Positions 62,298-64,000 of a stretch of 64,000 nt of DNA are shown here, one piece after another. Numbering within the stretch: the first letter of the stretch is position 1; each line of letters starts with the position of its first letter. The position numbers were made by a program, and so were the translations under genes. This DNA comes from Brevibacterium yomogidense (GTDB lineage Bacteria; Actinomycetota; Actinomycetes; Actinomycetales; Brevibacteriaceae): contig NZ_JABASY010000002.1 in the NCBI RefSeq assembly GCF_016107685.1, forward strand, positions 744,001-808,000. Direction: 5' to 3'. A model generated the notes under the pieces. The model was not told the origin of the DNA. It saw nothing but the letters and a program-made list of their open reading frames with translations, and made no database searches.

Positions 62298-64000
62298 TCA
62301 GGCGTCGATCCTCTCCGCATCGAGTTCCGCAGCACCTGCGACGATGAATTCCTTGCGCGGCGCGACTTCGGACCCCATGAGCAGTGCGAACGTCTTCTCC
62401 GCCGCTTCCGCGTCCGCCATGGTCACGCGCCGAAGGCTGCGCAGGCTCGGGTCCATGGTCGTCTCAGCGAGCTGATCGGCATCCATCTCGCCCAGGCCCT
62501 TGTAGCGCTGGATCGGCTCCTTGTACGTCTTCTTCTGCTTGGCGAGCTTCGCCAGGAGCGCCGTGAGCTCCGCTTCCGAATAGGTGTAGACCACCTCGTT
62601 GGGCTTTCCGCGTCCCGTGACCACCTCGATGCGGTGCAGCGGCGGCACCGCGGCGAAGACGCGTCCCGCCTCGACCAGCGGTCGCATGTAGCGGAAGAAG
62701 AGGGTGAGGAGCAGAGTGCGGATGTGGGCTCCGTCGACGTCCGCGTCGGTCATGATGATGACCTTGCCGTAGCGAGCCTGTGAGACGTCGAAGCTGCGCC
62801 CAGTGCCTGCACCCACGACCTGGATGAGCGCGGCGCACTCGGTGTTCGCGAGCATGTCCGCGACGGACGCCTTCTGCACGTTGAGGATCTTGCCCCGGAT
62901 GGGGAAGAGTGCCTGGTTCTCCGAGTCCCGTGCGGCTTTGGCCGTCCCCATCGCGGAGTCGCCCTCGACGATGAACAGTTCGGTGTCCTCGTGGTCGCTC
63001 ACACGGCAGTCGTAGAGCTTCGCCGGCAGCGACGAGGATTCCAGCGCGGTCTTCCGCCGCTGATTCTCCCGGTGTGTCCGAGCGGAGATCCGCGCCTTCA
63101 TCTCCGAGACGACCTTCTCCAGCAGCTGTCCGGCCTGCGCCTTCGTCTGCCGTGCCGAAGACTCGAGCTGTGCGGTGAGCTCCTTCTCGACGGTCTGGCC
63201 GACGATCCGCCGCACGGCGGCCGTGCCGAGGACTTCCTTCGTCTGCCCTTCGAACTGCGGTTCGGCCAGTCGCACGGTCACCACGGCGGTGAGGCCCGCC
63301 AGCACATCGTCCTTCTCCAGCTTGTCCTTGCCGACCTTGAGCTTGCGGGCGTTCGCTTCGACGGCCTTCCGGACCGTCTTCAGCAGCGCCTGCTCGAAGC
63401 CTGCGACATGAGTCCCGCCCTTGGGCGTCGCGATGATGTTGACGAAGCTCTTCAGCTTCGTCTCGAAGCCGGTCCCCCATCGCAGCGCGATGTCGACGCC
63501 CACGTCACGGGTCACGTCCTGGGACACCATGCGTCCGGACGCGTCGAGGACGGGGACCGTCTCCGTGAACGTGGCGTCCCCCGCCAGCCGCCAGACATCC
63601 GTCACGACCGGGTCGACCGCCAGATGCTCGACGAACTCGGAGATACCGCCTTCGTAGCGGAATTCCTCCGTGCGGGACTCGACGACTTCGCCGTTCTCGT
63701 CACGGACGACTCCGCGCTCGTCCGTGATGGTGATGCCCAGTCCCGGGATGAGGAAGGCCGTCTGTCGCGCACGGTCCGCGAGCTCCGAATACTGGAACTC
63801 TGCGCCGGGGAGGAAGATCTGCGGATCGGACCAGTAGCGCACGCGTGTTCCGGTGGCACCCCGCTTGGCCTTCCCCACGACGTCCAGGGGGGTGGGTTCT
63901 GTGAAGGGTGTGAAGGGGTTTTCCGGCGAAACGGTGCCGGACGAATCGTCGAACCGCCCTGGCTCGCCCCGTCGGAAGGACATCCGATGCACTTTCGATC
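62298..64000 (-). CDS. parE: DNA topoisomerase type IIA subunit B (ParE-like), C-terminal part
   Basis: The frame stays open to the right edge, so the N-terminal ATPase start is missing; about 567 residues are visible. They include part of the transducer domain (LRWGTGFETKLKSFVNIIAT), the Toprim EGDSAMG with catalytic Glu and GKVIIMTDADVDGAHI with the Mg-binding Asp, and the conserved QRYKGLGEMDADQL. Distance from any dnaA-gyrA locus and the overall form favour the second actinobacterial B subunit (topoisomerase IV ParE) over GyrB, but this is not certain. No gyrase-type insertion is seen. Confidence 0.85.
   Translation of the reverse strand, partial: SKVHRMSFRRGEPGRFDDSSGTVSPENPFTPFTEPTPLDVVGKAKRGATGTRVRYWSDPQIFLPGAEFQYSELADRARQTAFLIPGLGITITDERGVVRDENGEVVESRTEEFRYEGGISEFVEHLAVDPVVTDVWRLAGDATFTETVPVLDASGRMVSQDVTRDVGVDIALRWGTGFETKLKSFVNIIATPKGGTHVAGFEQALLKTVRKAVEANARKLKVGKDKLEKDDVLAGLTAVVTVRLAEPQFEGQTKEVLGTAAVRRIVGQTVEKELTAQLESSARQTKAQAGQLLEKVVSEMKARISARTHRENQRRKTALESSSLPAKLYDCRVSDHEDTELFIVEGDSAMGTAKAARDSENQALFPIRGKILNVQKASVADMLANTECAALIQVVGAGTGRSFDVSQARYGKVIIMTDADVDGAHIRTLLLTLFFRYMRPLVEAGRVFAAVPPLHRIEVVTGRGKPNEVVYTYSEAELTALLAKLAKQKKTYKEPIQRYKGLGEMDADQLAETTMDPSLRSLRRVTMADAEAAEKTFALLMGSEVAPRKEFIVAGAAELDAERIDA

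Overview
This 64 kb window is high-GC actinobacterial chromosome, most likely from the order Micrococcales or a close relative; I cannot fix the genus from sequence alone. The evidence is frequent GTG/TTG starts, ATGA/GTGA-coupled genes, an AceE-type pyruvate dehydrogenase, a fabD-fabH-acpP-fabF block led by a PucR-type regulator, a coproporphyrin-type heme gene set, a fused CydDC exporter, SepH, and many actinobacterial families of unknown function (DUF3052, 3145, 3000, 3710, 3093, 4193). There is no rRNA, CRISPR array, transposase, integrase or prophage. Gene density is high and almost every gap is under 300 bases; nearly all of it is core genome.

Layout. 1-3.5 kb: end of a sortase-anchored surface protein, tRNA-Ser(TGA), tRNA-Pro(CGG), a TetR regulator, a HIT hydrolase, and a coupled DUF3052/peroxiredoxin pair. 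3.7-11.6 kb: aceE (acetyl-CoA supply), then a FasR-like activator candidate and the type II fatty-acid synthesis cluster. 11.6-23.2 kb: ChaB-like protein, tRNA-Asn(GTT), a DMT transporter coupled to a GT4 glycosyltransferase, gluQRS, an MFS exporter, an orphan degenerate EAL-DICT protein, an endonuclease VIII-like glycosylase divergent from a thioesterase, a two-gene ABC system, and DUF3145. 23.35-25.2 kb: a CAT-anticodon tRNA, an orphan lipoprotein-like gene with an apparent CTG start, and a solitary ectoine hydroxylase gene. 25.3-34.7 kb: uppS-recO, leuA with a leucine-codon leader peptide and attenuator, a membrane protein, an L,D-transpeptidase coupled to a RibD-like reductase, a hydrolase, and msrB-GNAT.

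34.7-54.3 kb is a conserved actinobacterial block: hemE-hemY-hemQ, flavin reductase, DUF3000-rnd, dxs, a DUF5129-type membrane protein, acnA with a strong palindromic operator, a TRAM/TrmA-type RNA methyltransferase, DUF3710, dut, DUF3093, DUF4193, hemH and sepH. 54.2-64 kb holds the cytochrome bd module cydA-cydB-cydDC, a divergent BlaI-type repressor with an M56 metalloprotease, and the C-terminal part of a type IIA topoisomerase B subunit (probably parE) running off the right edge.

Functional links. AceE supplies acetyl units to FabH/FabF; the heme genes supply cofactor for CydAB; CydDC supports cytochrome bd assembly; dxs and uppS feed the undecaprenyl carrier used in wall synthesis. The most interesting regulatory signals are the BlaI-like palindrome in front of cydA beside a BlaI/M56 pair, the perfect palindrome in front of acnA, and the leuA attenuator. 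I found no clearly new multi-gene system; the BlaI-M56-cyd arrangement and the orphan region after the tRNA at 23.4 kb are the best candidates for follow-up.
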